From NCBI GenBank assembly GCA_944390895.1, contig CALXRQ010000008.1, forward strand, positions 1 through 56,819: a DNA stretch of 56,819 bases, written 5' to 3'. The notes under the pieces were generated by a model. The model worked only from the letters and a program-made list of their open reading frames with translations. It had not been told where the DNA came from and ran no database searches. Positions 1 through 8,705 of the stretch are shown one piece after another. The DNA is from an uncultured Alphaproteobacteria bacterium. GTDB taxonomy: Bacteria > Pseudomonadota > Alphaproteobacteria > RF32 > CAG-239. The translations under genes and the position numbers were made by a program. Each line of letters starts with the position of its first letter. Position 1 is the first letter of the stretch.

Positions 1-1202
1 TATGCCTCGCCGGGCTCTATTTTCTTTTCCGGCACCCAAAAAGCCACGACATTGTCGTGAATTTCCTGTACCGACGGAATCTCAACCAGCTGAACCGCGC
101 CTTTTCCCCAATTGTCCAGCGGTTCCACCCACACGCTCGGACGCTGCTCGTACATGGCCTCAAAATCCATATAATGCTCGGGATCCCTGTCGCGCTGCAT
201 CAGGCCGAAACCTTTGGGATTATCATCCACAAAAGAACTGATACGCAGATATTTGGAGTTGTCCAGCGGACGCCACAGCCACTCGTCACGGCCGTTCCAG
301 ACCAGCAGCCCGTCGCTGTCATGAACTTCCGGCCGATGATCGTCAAACCGCGTATGGCTGTTTTCGCCGAACAGATACATTGACGTCAGCGGCGCAACGC
401 CCAATTTATTAATCGGTTTGCGCGGATACAAAACCGCATCGACTTCCATGGTTGTATTTTGTCCCGGCGTAATCACAAAGGTATAGGCGCCGGTAACGCT
501 CGGGCTGTCCAATAGGGCATAAACCGTAATATTGCGGTCTTTAATATGCGGCTTTTTAAGCCAGAACTCCCGGAAAATCGGAAATTCTTCACCGGTCTGA
601 ACCGCGGTGTCTATTGCCAGTCCGCGCGCCGAAAGGCCGTATTTTTCGCCTTTGCCCAAAGCCCGGAAATAGCTGGCACCGAGAAAAGAAACCAGTTCAT
701 CATAGTAGCTCTGCGAGTTCAGAGGATAATGCAGACGGAACCCGGCATAGCCCAAATTGTTAAAATGATTGCCGTCCAGTTTGTTTTTGCCGTAATTGAA
801 AAAGCTTGAAGAATATTTAATCGGCAGAACCTTACCGTCAACAATTTCATTAATCGGTACCGAGATTTTAAACATCGACCCCAGATGGAAAAACTGAACT
901 TCAAACGGCAGGCGCTGATTGTACCATGGGCCGTTTTCGCGGACGAACCGAATGTCACGGTGCTCGTCATAACTCAGATTCTGCAATTCTGCCGGCAGAG
1001 TTTCGCCGGGTTTTTCATAAGCTTTCAAGGAAAGGTTTCGCGCCAGTTCTTCGAGGGTTTTTCCGTCAAAACCGTCCGTCACCGACAATTGTTCCGTCGC
1101 CGTCCGGGCTTTTTCCCACCTGTCATACTCACGGTATCCCCAATAAGACGCGGCTCCCAAAGCGGCCAAGACGATAAAACCTATAAAAACTTTCTTTGCC
1201 AT
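1..1202 (-). CDS. opgG: Periplasmic glucan biosynthesis protein, OpgG/MdoG family (C-terminus outside window)
   Basis: OpgG-family proteins act in the periplasm in making or modifying osmoregulated glucans. The frame is open from an ATG at 1200-1202 to the window edge, giving about 400 residues; the family usually has around 500, so the C-terminus is missing only because the window stops. The N-terminus (MAKKVFIGFIVLAALGAASYW) is a signal or anchor segment. The body has family-typical stretches such as NHFNNLGYAGFRLHYPLN, YFRALGKGEKYGLSARGLAIDT, SYFRALG and RRDRDPEHYMDFEAMYEQRPS-like text (here MQRDRDPEHYMDFEAMY) followed by WVEPLDNWGKGAVQLVEIP. Only a weak GAGAG lies before the start. It is divergent from the MFS gene across a short AT-rich gap. 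OpgD is the closest alternative name. Confidence 0.85.
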   Translation of the reverse strand, partial: MAKKVFIGFIVLAALGAASYWGYREYDRWEKARTATEQLSVTDGFDGKTLEELARNLSLKAYEKPGETLPAELQNLSYDEHRDIRFVRENGPWYNQRLPFEVQFFHLGSMFKISVPINEIVDGKVLPIKYSSSFFNYGKNKLDGNHFNNLGYAGFRLHYPLNSQSYYDELVSFLGASYFRALGKGEKYGLSARGLAIDTAVQTGEEFPIFREFWLKKPHIKDRNITVYALLDSPSVTGAYTFVITPGQNTTMEVDAVLYPRKPINKLGVAPLTSMYLFGENSHTRFDDHRPEVHDSDGLLVWNGRDEWLWRPLDNSKYLRISSFVDDNPKGFGLMQRDRDPEHYMDFEAMYEQRPSVWVEPLDNWGKGAVQLVEIPSVQEIHDNVVAFWVPEKKIEPGEA

Positions 1203-1367
1203 ACAAAACTCTCAAATATAATATTAATTAAATACCTTAGGCTATAACAATGCAGTTTCTCCCAAAAGTCAATCAGATTTTATCAGTTTGAAGTATCTAA
1301 AAACTTGACTATTTTTCTCTTTGTTATATCTCTCAACATATAAAAAATTTTTTAGAAAGCCTTTTTT

Positions 1368-2660
1368 ATGAGTATCATATCCCAAACGATAAACTCCGTC
1401 AAAACCATTGCCTCTCCGCTGTCGGCGTTTTTGGCCGGAACCGGACTGACCTGCTGCGCCTTCTCGCTGTTGTCGTCAACTTTGGCCTTGAGAATGAACC
1501 AAAACGGCGTTCCGACTTCGGAGGCCGGCATCATTCTTTCCCTGTATTACTGCGGTTATGTCATCGCCTCGCTCATTTCCTACAAGATCATCAACCGGGT
1601 CGGACACATCCGCACGTTCTGCGCATTTATATCCGTTTTCTCGGCAGTTGTTCCGCTGCACTACCTTTCGCAGCAGCCGCCTTACTGGGGTCTGCTGCGC
1701 CTGACCGAAGGATTTTGCATCGGCACCTGCTTCATGTGTCTGGAAAGCTGGCTCAACACGCGCGCCACCAACAAAAACCGCGGCATTATCATGTCGCTTT
1801 ATATGATAACCACCTACCTCGGTTCCAGCCTGGGACAACTGCTGCTGAACATTCCCGACCGCAGCGGCCTTATCATCTATGCCCTTGTCGCTTCCCTGTT
1901 TTCAGTTGCGCTCGTGCCGATCTCGCTCACGGCACTGCCCTCTCCTGACATTACCGTACATAAAAATATGTCTTTACTCAAATTGTACCAAAAGTCTCCT
2001 GTCGGCGTCGTCGGCTGCTTTGCCAGCGGTTTCCTGGTCGGTGCTTTCTATACTCTGGGAACCATTTTTGCCAAACAGTCCGAGCTCAGCATCGAACAGA
2101 CTTCCATTTTTATGTTCTGCGGCATTTTCGGCGGAATGCTCGCCCAATTGCCGATCGGCAGGCTGTCCGACAAGATGGATCGGCGCTTTGTCCTGCTCTG
2201 GACTTCGGGCTTTTTGTTTCTGATTGCGCCCTGGGTTCATTTGTTTATGGATGACGGCAGCATCGCCATTGCCGCAGCCGCCGGCCTGCTCGGATGCGGC
2301 ACTTTCATCATGTACCCGATCTGCGTTTCGCACGTTAATGACCAAATTGAAGATTCGGAACGCGTCAATGCCAGCAGCATGCTGATACTGCTGCAAAGCA
2401 TGGGGCTGATTATCGGTCCGGTCATCATCTCTTTTGCCATGCAGCACTGGGGAAACATCTGGTTTTTGCTGTCTTATTCGGTTGTCAGCGGAATTTTCAT
2501 TTTGTTCACATTCAAACAGATTGCCACCAAACCGGTCAACTACGTCAACAATACGCCGACCGCGCCGATACCTGTCGCGCCGACCCATGCTTTTAACGAG
2601 CTGACCAAAGACGACACCATTCTGGACAAAGCCAAAGGCATCTTAACCGCCAAACACTGA
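1368..2660 (+). CDS. MFS transporter
   Basis: A 430-residue integral membrane protein of the major facilitator superfamily, with about twelve hydrophobic segments, so an inner-membrane secondary transporter. The N-half contains LALRMNQNGVPTSEAGII and a loop with INRVGHIRT after the second helix; the C-half has the cytoplasmic-loop signature LPIGRLSDKMDRR, the classic MFS G-[RK]-x-x-D-[RK] type loop. The overall pattern resembles the YcaD-like MFS group, but the substrate cannot be read from sequence. The ATG is preceded by an AT-rich leader with no clear Shine-Dalgarno. A hairpin directly after the stop is shared with the convergent lysozyme-like gene. Confidence 0.85.
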   Translation: MSIISQTINSVKTIASPLSAFLAGTGLTCCAFSLLSSTLALRMNQNGVPTSEAGIILSLYYCGYVIASLISYKIINRVGHIRTFCAFISVFSAVVPLHYLSQQPPYWGLLRLTEGFCIGTCFMCLESWLNTRATNKNRGIIMSLYMITTYLGSSLGQLLLNIPDRSGLIIYALVASLFSVALVPISLTALPSPDITVHKNMSLLKLYQKSPVGVVGCFASGFLVGAFYTLGTIFAKQSELSIEQTSIFMFCGIFGGMLAQLPIGRLSDKMDRRFVLLWTSGFLFLIAPWVHLFMDDGSIAIAAAAGLLGCGTFIMYPICVSHVNDQIEDSERVNASSMLILLQSMGLIIGPVIISFAMQHWGNIWFLLSYSVVSGIFILFTFKQIATKPVNYVNNTPTAPIPVAPTHAFNELTKDDTILDKAKGILTAKH

Positions 2661-2661
2661 A

Positions 2662-2685
2662 AAAGAGGGATTAAAATCCCTCTTT
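2662..2685. terminator. Bidirectional terminator hairpin
   Basis: AAAGAGGGA pairs perfectly with TCCCTCTTT around a six-base loop. It sits between the convergent stops of the MFS gene and the GH24 gene, with short T/A-rich tails on both sides. Confidence 0.75.
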
Positions 2686-2686
2686 A

Positions 2687-4192
2687 TTATTTGGTCTTCT
2701 GCGCCATAAGCTGCATATCCCGCGGCTGCAAACTGATGTAAGTTGTATCATCGCGCACATTATCAACCACGTCCTGCGGCAGCAGATTCTGCACCAGCTG
2801 ACACTCTCCGATAACGGAATGCCGCGGTTGTCTGGCCTTGCGCAGGACATCAGCACGCGTATCGGTGCGGAAAGTTCCCAGCCCGTTTTTGTCACGCTTG
2901 ACTTTATCGCCGTTCATAACGCAACATTCTTCCACTTCGGACGTATAACATCCCTCGGCGCGGAGCGTCAGAAAATCGCCAGGTTTCATCCGTCCGCACA
3001 ACACCTCGTTGGCAAACCAGTTGCGCTTAATCACGCCCGGATCCTTGGCAAAACCCAGCAGGTAGCGACCAAGTTTTTCCCCGGTAATACCGCTGTTCAG
3101 AGCTTTCAAATACTCAGAGTTCTTAAAAGCCTTGGGACCGATGACATAGGCAAAACTGGCCGTTGCCTGCATGGTCTCGCGGTCCATCGGCACCTTGACC
3201 AGTCCGGTAATCTGCGGCAAAACCCGAAACTCCAGATAACGTTCTTTTTGCAGATTGGCCTCTTCCATCGTCATGGTCTGGCCTTTTTTTATCGGCGATT
3301 TCTCTCGGTTGCCGTTGCCTTCCTCGTCTATCGTATACGTACAGCCGTAGCCGATGGTCATCACGCCTTTTCCGTCGGGAAAAGCCTCCTCGGCAAAATT
3401 TTCCATAAAGCAGAGCAGGGTTTTGATGGCATCCATGTTTTCCATAAAACAGGCTTTGTTTTGCTCGGCAACGGTCTGATTCGTTTTGACCAGCTCAATT
3501 TTTGGACCTCTGACATCATCTTTCTCCTGCAATTTTTGCCCCAGTTTGACGCCGCCGGCAATCCCTGCGGTCAAAACCGTGCCCAACAGCATCCGCGTGG
3601 CATATTTCCGGGCATCGGCCTTAAGTTTTTTCGCGTTCAGCCCCTTGATATTGCCGCAGGCAAGCTTGATGCCGCTGCTGAAGAAATCGCCGACCCGCAG
3701 CGCCGCATATCTGGCGTTGCTTTTAGCCTGCTGCCACAAATACTGATTATAGCTTTTGCGCAGATGCCGGATATTGTCCGTCGCGACATCCACCGACAAC
3801 CGGCGGTTCGGATAAGCCTTATTCAAACGCTGAGTCAGTTTGACTGCGCGTTTATATTTACGGTCCGCCCGGTTGAAAATATAGGTAACCACCTCGCTGT
3901 CGCGCATTTTTTTATTGCGCAGCGCAAAAGGAACCACCATCCGATAAGTCTGAGCGCCGTTTCCCCATGACACGGTCTTGACGTCCAGTCCGTGTTTTTT
4001 GTAGCGCGCGGCGTCTTTCTCCTGAGCATCGAAAAAATCGCGGACAAAAGCTTTCTGTCCGTCCTCGCGGCGCTCGGCGGCTTTCATATATAAACAGGGA
4101 ATCACATATTCAATTCCGTTCAGCACCGTTTTCTGCGGTTCCAGCCCCAGCGCTTCATATTCCGCAAGCAAATATTTTGTCTTATTATCCAT
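2687..4192 (-). CDS. Membrane-anchored GH24 (T4-type) lysozyme-like protein
   Basis: A 501-residue protein with a strong SD (AGGAGG, 5 bases before the ATG). The N-terminal ~190 residues are basic and unrecognised. A hydrophobic segment around 197-217 (TRMLLGTVLTAGIAGGVKLG) could anchor it. Residues about 255-425 look like a phage-type lysozyme: CFMENFAEEAFPD then GVMTIGYGCTY matches the GH24 pattern E-x8-D-x5-T with the T-I-G-Y-G core, so the Glu/Asp/Thr catalytic residues appear present. The family cleaves peptidoglycan. The expected phage neighbours (holin, tail genes) are absent, but an XRE regulator with a C4-like leader lies upstream on the same strand. It could be a prophage remnant or a domesticated or secreted muramidase. 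Confidence 0.7.
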   Translation of the reverse strand: MDNKTKYLLAEYEALGLEPQKTVLNGIEYVIPCLYMKAAERREDGQKAFVRDFFDAQEKDAARYKKHGLDVKTVSWGNGAQTYRMVVPFALRNKKMRDSEVVTYIFNRADRKYKRAVKLTQRLNKAYPNRRLSVDVATDNIRHLRKSYNQYLWQQAKSNARYAALRVGDFFSSGIKLACGNIKGLNAKKLKADARKYATRMLLGTVLTAGIAGGVKLGQKLQEKDDVRGPKIELVKTNQTVAEQNKACFMENMDAIKTLLCFMENFAEEAFPDGKGVMTIGYGCTYTIDEEGNGNREKSPIKKGQTMTMEEANLQKERYLEFRVLPQITGLVKVPMDRETMQATASFAYVIGPKAFKNSEYLKALNSGITGEKLGRYLLGFAKDPGVIKRNWFANEVLCGRMKPGDFLTLRAEGCYTSEVEECCVMNGDKVKRDKNGLGTFRTDTRADVLRKARQPRHSVIGECQLVQNLLPQDVVDNVRDDTTYISLQPRDMQLMAQKTK

Positions 4193-4269
4193 TGCCGCCT
4201 CCTGACTTTTATATTTTAATTATACACGTTAACCTTTTTTTGTCAAAAAAATTTCGGCAGAATAAAATA

Positions 4270-4300
4270 AAAAAAAGAGCCCCTCATGGAGCTCTCAAAA
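4270..4300 (-). terminator. Terminator for the 187-residue unknown gene
   Basis: AGAGCCCC/GGAGCTCT stem with one mismatch around a short loop, followed on the minus strand by a run of T. It lies just past the stop at 4317. Confidence 0.7.
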
Positions 4301-4316
4301 AATTAAACGTAAATTT

Positions 4317-4880
4317 CTAAAACCAGGTTTCGCTGTGCACGTATCCGGTGATGTTTTCAAAACCTTCCGCCACCTCAGGATAACCTTTCTGCCAGACCGG
4401 AAGCTTTTCCGACAGCAGAGCATAAACACAGGGATCGGAATAGTTGTCTTTCATCAGCGGAATAACCGCCTGCAGCGCCGCGGACAAAATTACGGCCTTG
4501 CGGTTGTTCGGATCTTTCCACAGATAGTCGTCAATCAGAACCGAATTTAATATTGCAAAAACATCCATCGTAATTGCATATTCGGCCTTGGGCTTTTTTT
4601 CTCCCTTTTGATAACGCCCCAAAGCGTCCAGCAAATGCAGAAACTTTTCTTCGTTTCCGCGCAAAACTTCGGGATACTTGGCGATAATCGGAAAAAACAC
4701 CTTGGTATCAAAAGTCGGACGCTTGACAACATCGGCCAAAGTGCTCGGAAACAGTTTGGTAAACATCACCGTAACCCGCTGCTTGGCCAGCAAAATTGCG
4801 TCAACGGCAGCCTGACTTTTCACTTCTTTTTCTGACAAACACAATGCGTCGTAAATGGCGCTGAAATTTTTGTAATCCAT
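4317..4880 (-). CDS. Hypothetical protein, 187 residues
   Basis: Not recognised. A soluble, mostly helical protein without signal peptide or membrane segment; it starts MDYKNFSAIYDALCLSEKEV and ends in GYVHSETWF. The leader is AT-rich with no SD (TATATAAGCGT before the ATG), unlike the GH24 gene downstream. A terminator follows its stop, so it is probably its own transcript. It lies between the lysozyme-like gene and the XRE gene, so a role in a prophage remnant is possible, but nothing in the sequence shows it. Confidence 0.6.
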   Translation of the reverse strand: MDYKNFSAIYDALCLSEKEVKSQAAVDAILLAKQRVTVMFTKLFPSTLADVVKRPTFDTKVFFPIIAKYPEVLRGNEEKFLHLLDALGRYQKGEKKPKAEYAITMDVFAILNSVLIDDYLWKDPNNRKAVILSAALQAVIPLMKDNYSDPCVYALLSEKLPVWQKGYPEVAEGFENITGYVHSETWF

Positions 4881-5031
4881 ACGCTTATATATTTTTGGTT
4901 AATAATTCTGCGTCTCCAAGCTGAAACTTCGGAGACATATTGATAATTCACAAAATCGCTAAATAAAGTGAGAGAACCTTAACATATATGGACAAATTTG
5001 TCAAACAATTTAAAATTCGGTAAAAGAACAA

Positions 5032-5052
5032 TCCCCCGGCCGAACCGGGGGA
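5032..5052 (-). terminator. GC-rich hairpin after the XRE gene
   Basis: TCCCCCGG pairs perfectly with CCGGGGGA around CCGAA, nine bases past the stop at 5061. The downstream minus-strand tail is only moderately T-rich (ATTGTTCTTTT), so terminator function is likely rather than certain. Confidence 0.6.
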
Positions 5053-5060
5053 CTTTTTCA

Positions 5061-5291
5061 TTAGTCAACCAGTCGCACCGACAATCGTTTTTGATAAATC
5101 TCAAGGAGTTTGAAGATAAAATATATTTTGCTGCCGCGTCCTGCTTCCAGATTACAAATAACATTGCTCCGTTCAATTCCGGCCGCCGCCGCGGCCTCTT
5201 CGACCGAAAGCCCTTTTTCTTCCCGGACGCGGCGCATTTCCGCCCCCAGCATCAGTTTGACGCCCTTAATGTTTAATTCTTTAGTGTTCAT
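5061..5291 (-). CDS. Small XRE-family helix-turn-helix regulator
   Basis: A 76-residue DNA-binding protein. LGAEMRRVREEKGLSVEEAA AAAGIERSNV reads as a Cro/C1-type helix-turn-helix, followed by LEAGRGSKIYFIFKLLEIY, where the family usually has the final helix of the domain. The start chosen is the ATG at 5289-5291 because AGGA lies 8 bases upstream; an in-frame ATG 14 codons earlier has no SD. Most of the protein is the HTH, as in phage repressors and antitoxins. The long leader upstream is strongly structured (see the ncRNA entry). No toxin partner is adjacent. Confidence 0.8.
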   Translation of the reverse strand: MNTKELNIKGVKLMLGAEMRRVREEKGLSVEEAAAAAGIERSNVICNLEAGRGSKIYFIFKLLEIYQKRLSVRLVD

Positions 5292-5319
5292 GATTTCAAT
5301 CCTTTTTGTTTTTGTAATT

Positions 5320-5470
5320 AACTGTCGCCTCAAATCAGGCGGCGGGAGCTACAACAGCCAAAAAGAAACTGCCCGTATATTTCCTTTACAGGTATTTTAT
5401 TCCCCGGACTCCCGCCATAGACATGACAAGAAATCCGCAGCTATCGGGTGCGTTTTCCGCTTTTTGGAGC
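5320..5470 (-). ncRNA. Structured leader, possibly a phage C4-like antisense RNA
   Basis: On the minus strand, TCTATGGCGGGAGTCC is followed about 60 bases later by TTGTAGCTCCCGCC, so GGCGGGAG (5409-5416) can pair perfectly with CTCCCGCC (5341-5348). A second hairpin, CGCCT/AGGCG, lies at 5326-5342. The CTATGGCGGGAG ... GTAGCTCCCGCC pattern recalls from memory the C4 antisense RNA family of P1-like phages, which controls an antirepressor gene. Here it lies directly upstream of the XRE gene. The pairing is seen; the family assignment is a recollection and needs a covariance-model search. Confidence 0.4.
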
Positions 5471-5570
5471 TTGTAGACTCTGATATCAGCAATAAAGAAA
5501 TTTTAACTTCGAGTCAAACAAATATGATACAAATAACATAAAAAAGTTTTTTCCGGTAATCTCGCGTCAA

Positions 5571-5600
5571 AAAAAGCGTCCGACTTTATATATCGGACGC
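5571..5600 (-). terminator. Terminator for the 80-residue unknown gene
   Basis: GCGTCCGA (5576-5583) pairs perfectly with TCGGACGC (5593-5600). On the minus strand a run of seven T follows, just after the stop at 5626. Apart from this hairpin and the structured leader, the 5292-5625 stretch holds no gene I can support. Confidence 0.8.
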
Positions 5601-5625
5601 CTTTCTTCAACTTTTTTGACGCCAA

Positions 5626-5868
5626 TCAGCCCAACTGCCAGCTTTTTGCTTGCTTCTGCTGTTCCGGCGTAAACTTCCCGACGGCAATCAGCCGGCGCAG
5701 CAACTGCTTTTGCGCGGCAATATTTTGCAAAATAAGCGTCTTGGTTTCGCACCAGACTTCTATTCCGCCGTCAAGTTCATAAATCGCACAGGACGAAAAT
5801 CTTTCCAATGCTTTCTCGAGCGCCGTTATGCTTGCATACAGCTGCTCCAGTTCTTCCAATCTATACAT
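5626..5868 (-). CDS. Small hypothetical protein, 80 residues
   Basis: Not recognised. It starts MYRLEELEQLYASITALEKAL and is rich in Leu, Glu and Ala, suggesting a short helical or coiled-coil protein with a soluble C-terminus ending SWQLG. AAGG lies a few bases before the ATG and a good terminator follows, which supports a real gene. It lies upstream of the XRE gene on the same strand but is separated by the structured leader. Confidence 0.55.
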   Translation of the reverse strand: MYRLEELEQLYASITALEKALERFSSCAIYELDGGIEVWCETKTLILQNIAAQKQLLRRLIAVGKFTPEQQKQAKSWQLG

Positions 5869-5929
5869 GCCTTAAAAATATAATGTCCGTTGAAATATAC
5901 GGCACCGTCCCCTTTCGAGTCAAACAAAA

Positions 5930-5960
5930 AAAACGCCTGACTTTCGTCAGACGTTTTTTT
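5930..5960. terminator. Terminator after ppdK
   Basis: ACGCCTGAC/GTCAGACGT stem with one mismatch around TTTC, flanked by A7 on one side and T7 on the other, so it can work in both directions. It follows the ppdK stop at 5979. Confidence 0.75.
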
Positions 5961-5978
5961 ATTTATTTTGCAAACTGC

Positions 5979-8678
5979 CTAGGCGCACTTGCTGCAGCAG
6001 TTGCCGTGTTTGGCACCGTCAACGGCCTTTTTCTGGCCTTTGTGCTTAACGGCAGCCTGAGCGGCAGCCAGACGGGCAACCGGTACGCGGAACGGAGAGC
6101 AGGAAACGTAATCCAGACCGACTTCGTCAAAGAACTCGATGGATTTCGGATCACCGCCGTGCTCACCGCAAACGCCCAGATGCAGATCCGGGTTGGTAGC
6201 GCGGCCTTCAACCGAAGCGCGGCGAACCAGTTTGCCGACGCCTTCAACGTCGATGGAAGCAAACGGATCGGCAACATAAACGCCTTTAGCGCGATATTCG
6301 TCAAGGATTGCACCGGTATCGTCACGGCTCATGCCCAGAGTGGTCTGGGTCAGGTCGTTTGTACCGAAACCGAAGAAGCCGGCCGTTTCTGCAATGTTTT
6401 CAGCCTGCAGGGCAGCGCGCGGCAACTCAATCATGGTACCGACGAGGTAGTCAATCTTCTTGCCTTTTTCGGCAAATACTTTTTCAGCCGTTTCGTCGAT
6501 TGTCGCTTTGACAATGTCCAGTTCTTTCTTGGAACCGATCAACGGAACTTCGATTTCCGGAATAACCTTAATGCCGGCATCCTGACATTCGATAGCAGCT
6601 TCCAAAATGGCACGGGTCTGCATTTCGGCAATTTCAGGATAGGTAACGGCCAGACGGCATCCGCGGTGACCAAGCATCGGGTTGGCTTCGTGCAAAGCGT
6701 TGGCACGATCTTTAACCTGCTGCAGGGTCATGCCCATTTTGTCGGCCAGTTCCTGCATTTCTGCATCGGTGTGCGGCAGGAATTCGTGCAAAGGCGGATC
6801 CAACAGACGGATGGTAACCGGCAGACCGTTCATGATGGTGAACAGGTCTTTAAAGTCCTGTTTCTGATAAGGCAACAGACGAGCCAGAGCCTTAACGCGG
6901 CCTTCTTTGGTGTCAGACAAAATCATGGCGCGCATGTCCGGAATTCTGTCGGCGTCAAAGAACATATGTTCGGTACGAGCCAGACCGATACCTTCGGCAC
7001 CGAAATCAAGAGCCTGTTTGGCATCTTTCGGAGTCTCGGCGTTAGCACGGACTTTCAGGGTGCGGATTTCGTCAACCCAGCTCATCAGTTTACCGAAGTT
7101 ACCGGTCATTTCGACGTTAACGGTCGGAATTTCGCCTTCGATAATCTGGCCTTTGGCACCGTCCAGAGATACCCAGTCACCTTCTTTGATAACCACACCG
7201 GACTTAGTGCTCATGGTTTTGTTGGCATAGTTGATGGTAATGTCGTTAGAACCCGAAACGCACGGAGTGCCCATACCGCGGGCAACAACGGCTGCGTGAG
7301 AGGTCATACCGCCGCGGGCAGTGATAACGCCCTGAGAAGCGTGCATACCGCCGATGTCTTCCGGAGAAGTTTCGTTACGGATAAGGATAACTTTTTCACC
7401 TTTGGCAGCCCAGTTTTCTGCATCTTCAGCATTGAAAACGGCACGGCCGACGGCAGCACCCGGAGAAGCCGGCAAACCGGTAGCAATAACGTTTTTCTTG
7501 GCTTTCGGGTCAAGCATCGGGTGCAAAAGCTGGTCAAGCTGTTCGGCACCGACGCGCATAATGGCTTCTTCTTTGTTCAGCATACCTTCTTCAACCATTT
7601 CTACGGCCATACGAACGGCGGCGGCAGCGGTGCGTTTACCGTTGCGGCACTGCAGCATCCAGAGTTTGCCGTGTTCAATGGTGAATTCCATATCCTGCAT
7701 ATCTTTGTAGTGAGCTTCCAGGTTGTTGCGGACGTCGACCAGTTCCTGATACAGGTGCGGCCATTTTTCTTCCAGAGAAGTACCGTCGCCTTTGGAAGCC
7801 ATCGGCTGCGGCGTACGAATACCGGCAACAACGTCTTCACCCTGAGCATTTACCAGATATTCGCCGTAGTAAACGTTTTCGCCGGTAGCCGGGTCACGAG
7901 AGAAGCAAACGCCGGTAGCGCAGTCGTCGCCGGCATTGCCGAAGACCATGGTCTGAACGTTAACGGCTGTACCCCAGTCGCCCGGAATGTTGTTCAGTTT
8001 GCGGTAAGTAATGGCGCGGTCAACCATCCAGGAGCCGAATACGGCGCCGATGCCGGCCCACAGCTGATCCCAGGGATCCTGCGGAACAACTTTGCCGAGT
8101 TTCTTGCCGATTTCTTTATATTCGTTAACCAGTTCTTTCAAATCTTCGGCGGTCAAATCCGTATCAGACTTGTAGCCTTTGGATTTTTTCATATTTTCCA
8201 GAGCTTCTTCATAGAGATCCAGATCAGCGCCCAAAACCACGTCGGAGAACATCTGCAGGAAACGACGGTAAGAGTCGTAGGCAAATCTTTCGGAACCGGA
8301 AGCTTTAGCCAGAGCTTTAACGGTTTCGTCGTTCAAACCGAGGTTCAGAACCGTGTCCATCATGCCCGGCATGGAAACGCGGGCGCCGGAACGTACGGAG
8401 AACAGCAACGGGTTGTTGGCATCGGCAAATTTTTTGCCCATGATTTTTTCAACGTCAGCAACGGCGGCTCTGACCTGATCCTTCAAATCTGCGGGATAGG
8501 TCTTATTGTTGTTGTAATAATACGTACAAACTTCTGTTGTAACCGTAAATCCGGGAGGAACGGGCAAACCGACCTTGTTCATTTCAGCCAGGTTGGCACC
8601 TTTACCGCCCAGGAGATTACGCATGCTGGCGTCGCCTTCGGCTTTGCCGTTTCCAAATGTATATACCCATTTACTCAT
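5979..8678 (-). CDS. ppdK: Pyruvate, phosphate dikinase
   Basis: PPDK reversibly converts pyruvate, ATP and phosphate to phosphoenolpyruvate, AMP and pyrophosphate; it links glycolysis and gluconeogenesis in the cytoplasm. The 899-residue length is normal. The N-terminal ATP-grasp domain begins GGKGANLAEM near residue 25. The phosphohistidine swivel domain has GGMTSHAAVVARGMGTPCVSG around residues 450-470, with the His that carries phosphate. The C-terminal PEP/pyruvate barrel has GFGTNDLTQTTLG and GVCGEHGGDP...LDYVSCSPFRVPVARLA, with the catalytic Cys. AAGGAG lies 11 bases before the ATG. It stands alone between a terminator and a repeat-rich gap. Confidence 0.97.
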   Translation of the reverse strand: MSKWVYTFGNGKAEGDASMRNLLGGKGANLAEMNKVGLPVPPGFTVTTEVCTYYYNNNKTYPADLKDQVRAAVADVEKIMGKKFADANNPLLFSVRSGARVSMPGMMDTVLNLGLNDETVKALAKASGSERFAYDSYRRFLQMFSDVVLGADLDLYEEALENMKKSKGYKSDTDLTAEDLKELVNEYKEIGKKLGKVVPQDPWDQLWAGIGAVFGSWMVDRAITYRKLNNIPGDWGTAVNVQTMVFGNAGDDCATGVCFSRDPATGENVYYGEYLVNAQGEDVVAGIRTPQPMASKGDGTSLEEKWPHLYQELVDVRNNLEAHYKDMQDMEFTIEHGKLWMLQCRNGKRTAAAAVRMAVEMVEEGMLNKEEAIMRVGAEQLDQLLHPMLDPKAKKNVIATGLPASPGAAVGRAVFNAEDAENWAAKGEKVILIRNETSPEDIGGMHASQGVITARGGMTSHAAVVARGMGTPCVSGSNDITINYANKTMSTKSGVVIKEGDWVSLDGAKGQIIEGEIPTVNVEMTGNFGKLMSWVDEIRTLKVRANAETPKDAKQALDFGAEGIGLARTEHMFFDADRIPDMRAMILSDTKEGRVKALARLLPYQKQDFKDLFTIMNGLPVTIRLLDPPLHEFLPHTDAEMQELADKMGMTLQQVKDRANALHEANPMLGHRGCRLAVTYPEIAEMQTRAILEAAIECQDAGIKVIPEIEVPLIGSKKELDIVKATIDETAEKVFAEKGKKIDYLVGTMIELPRAALQAENIAETAGFFGFGTNDLTQTTLGMSRDDTGAILDEYRAKGVYVADPFASIDVEGVGKLVRRASVEGRATNPDLHLGVCGEHGGDPKSIEFFDEVGLDYVSCSPFRVPVARLAAAQAAVKHKGQKKAVDGAKHGNCCSKCA

Positions 8679-8705
8679 GGTTTAATAAGCTCCTTAAGCT
8701 ACTAA

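Noticed and set aside
2819..3970. A long plus-strand frame opposite the GH24 gene
   Set aside because: Opposite a gene with a strong SD and readable catalytic motifs; no domain seen.
5808..8705. A 965-residue open frame antisense to ppdK
   Set aside because: It runs opposite to a well-supported enzyme gene, has no recognisable domain or signal and is explained by codon bias of the real gene.
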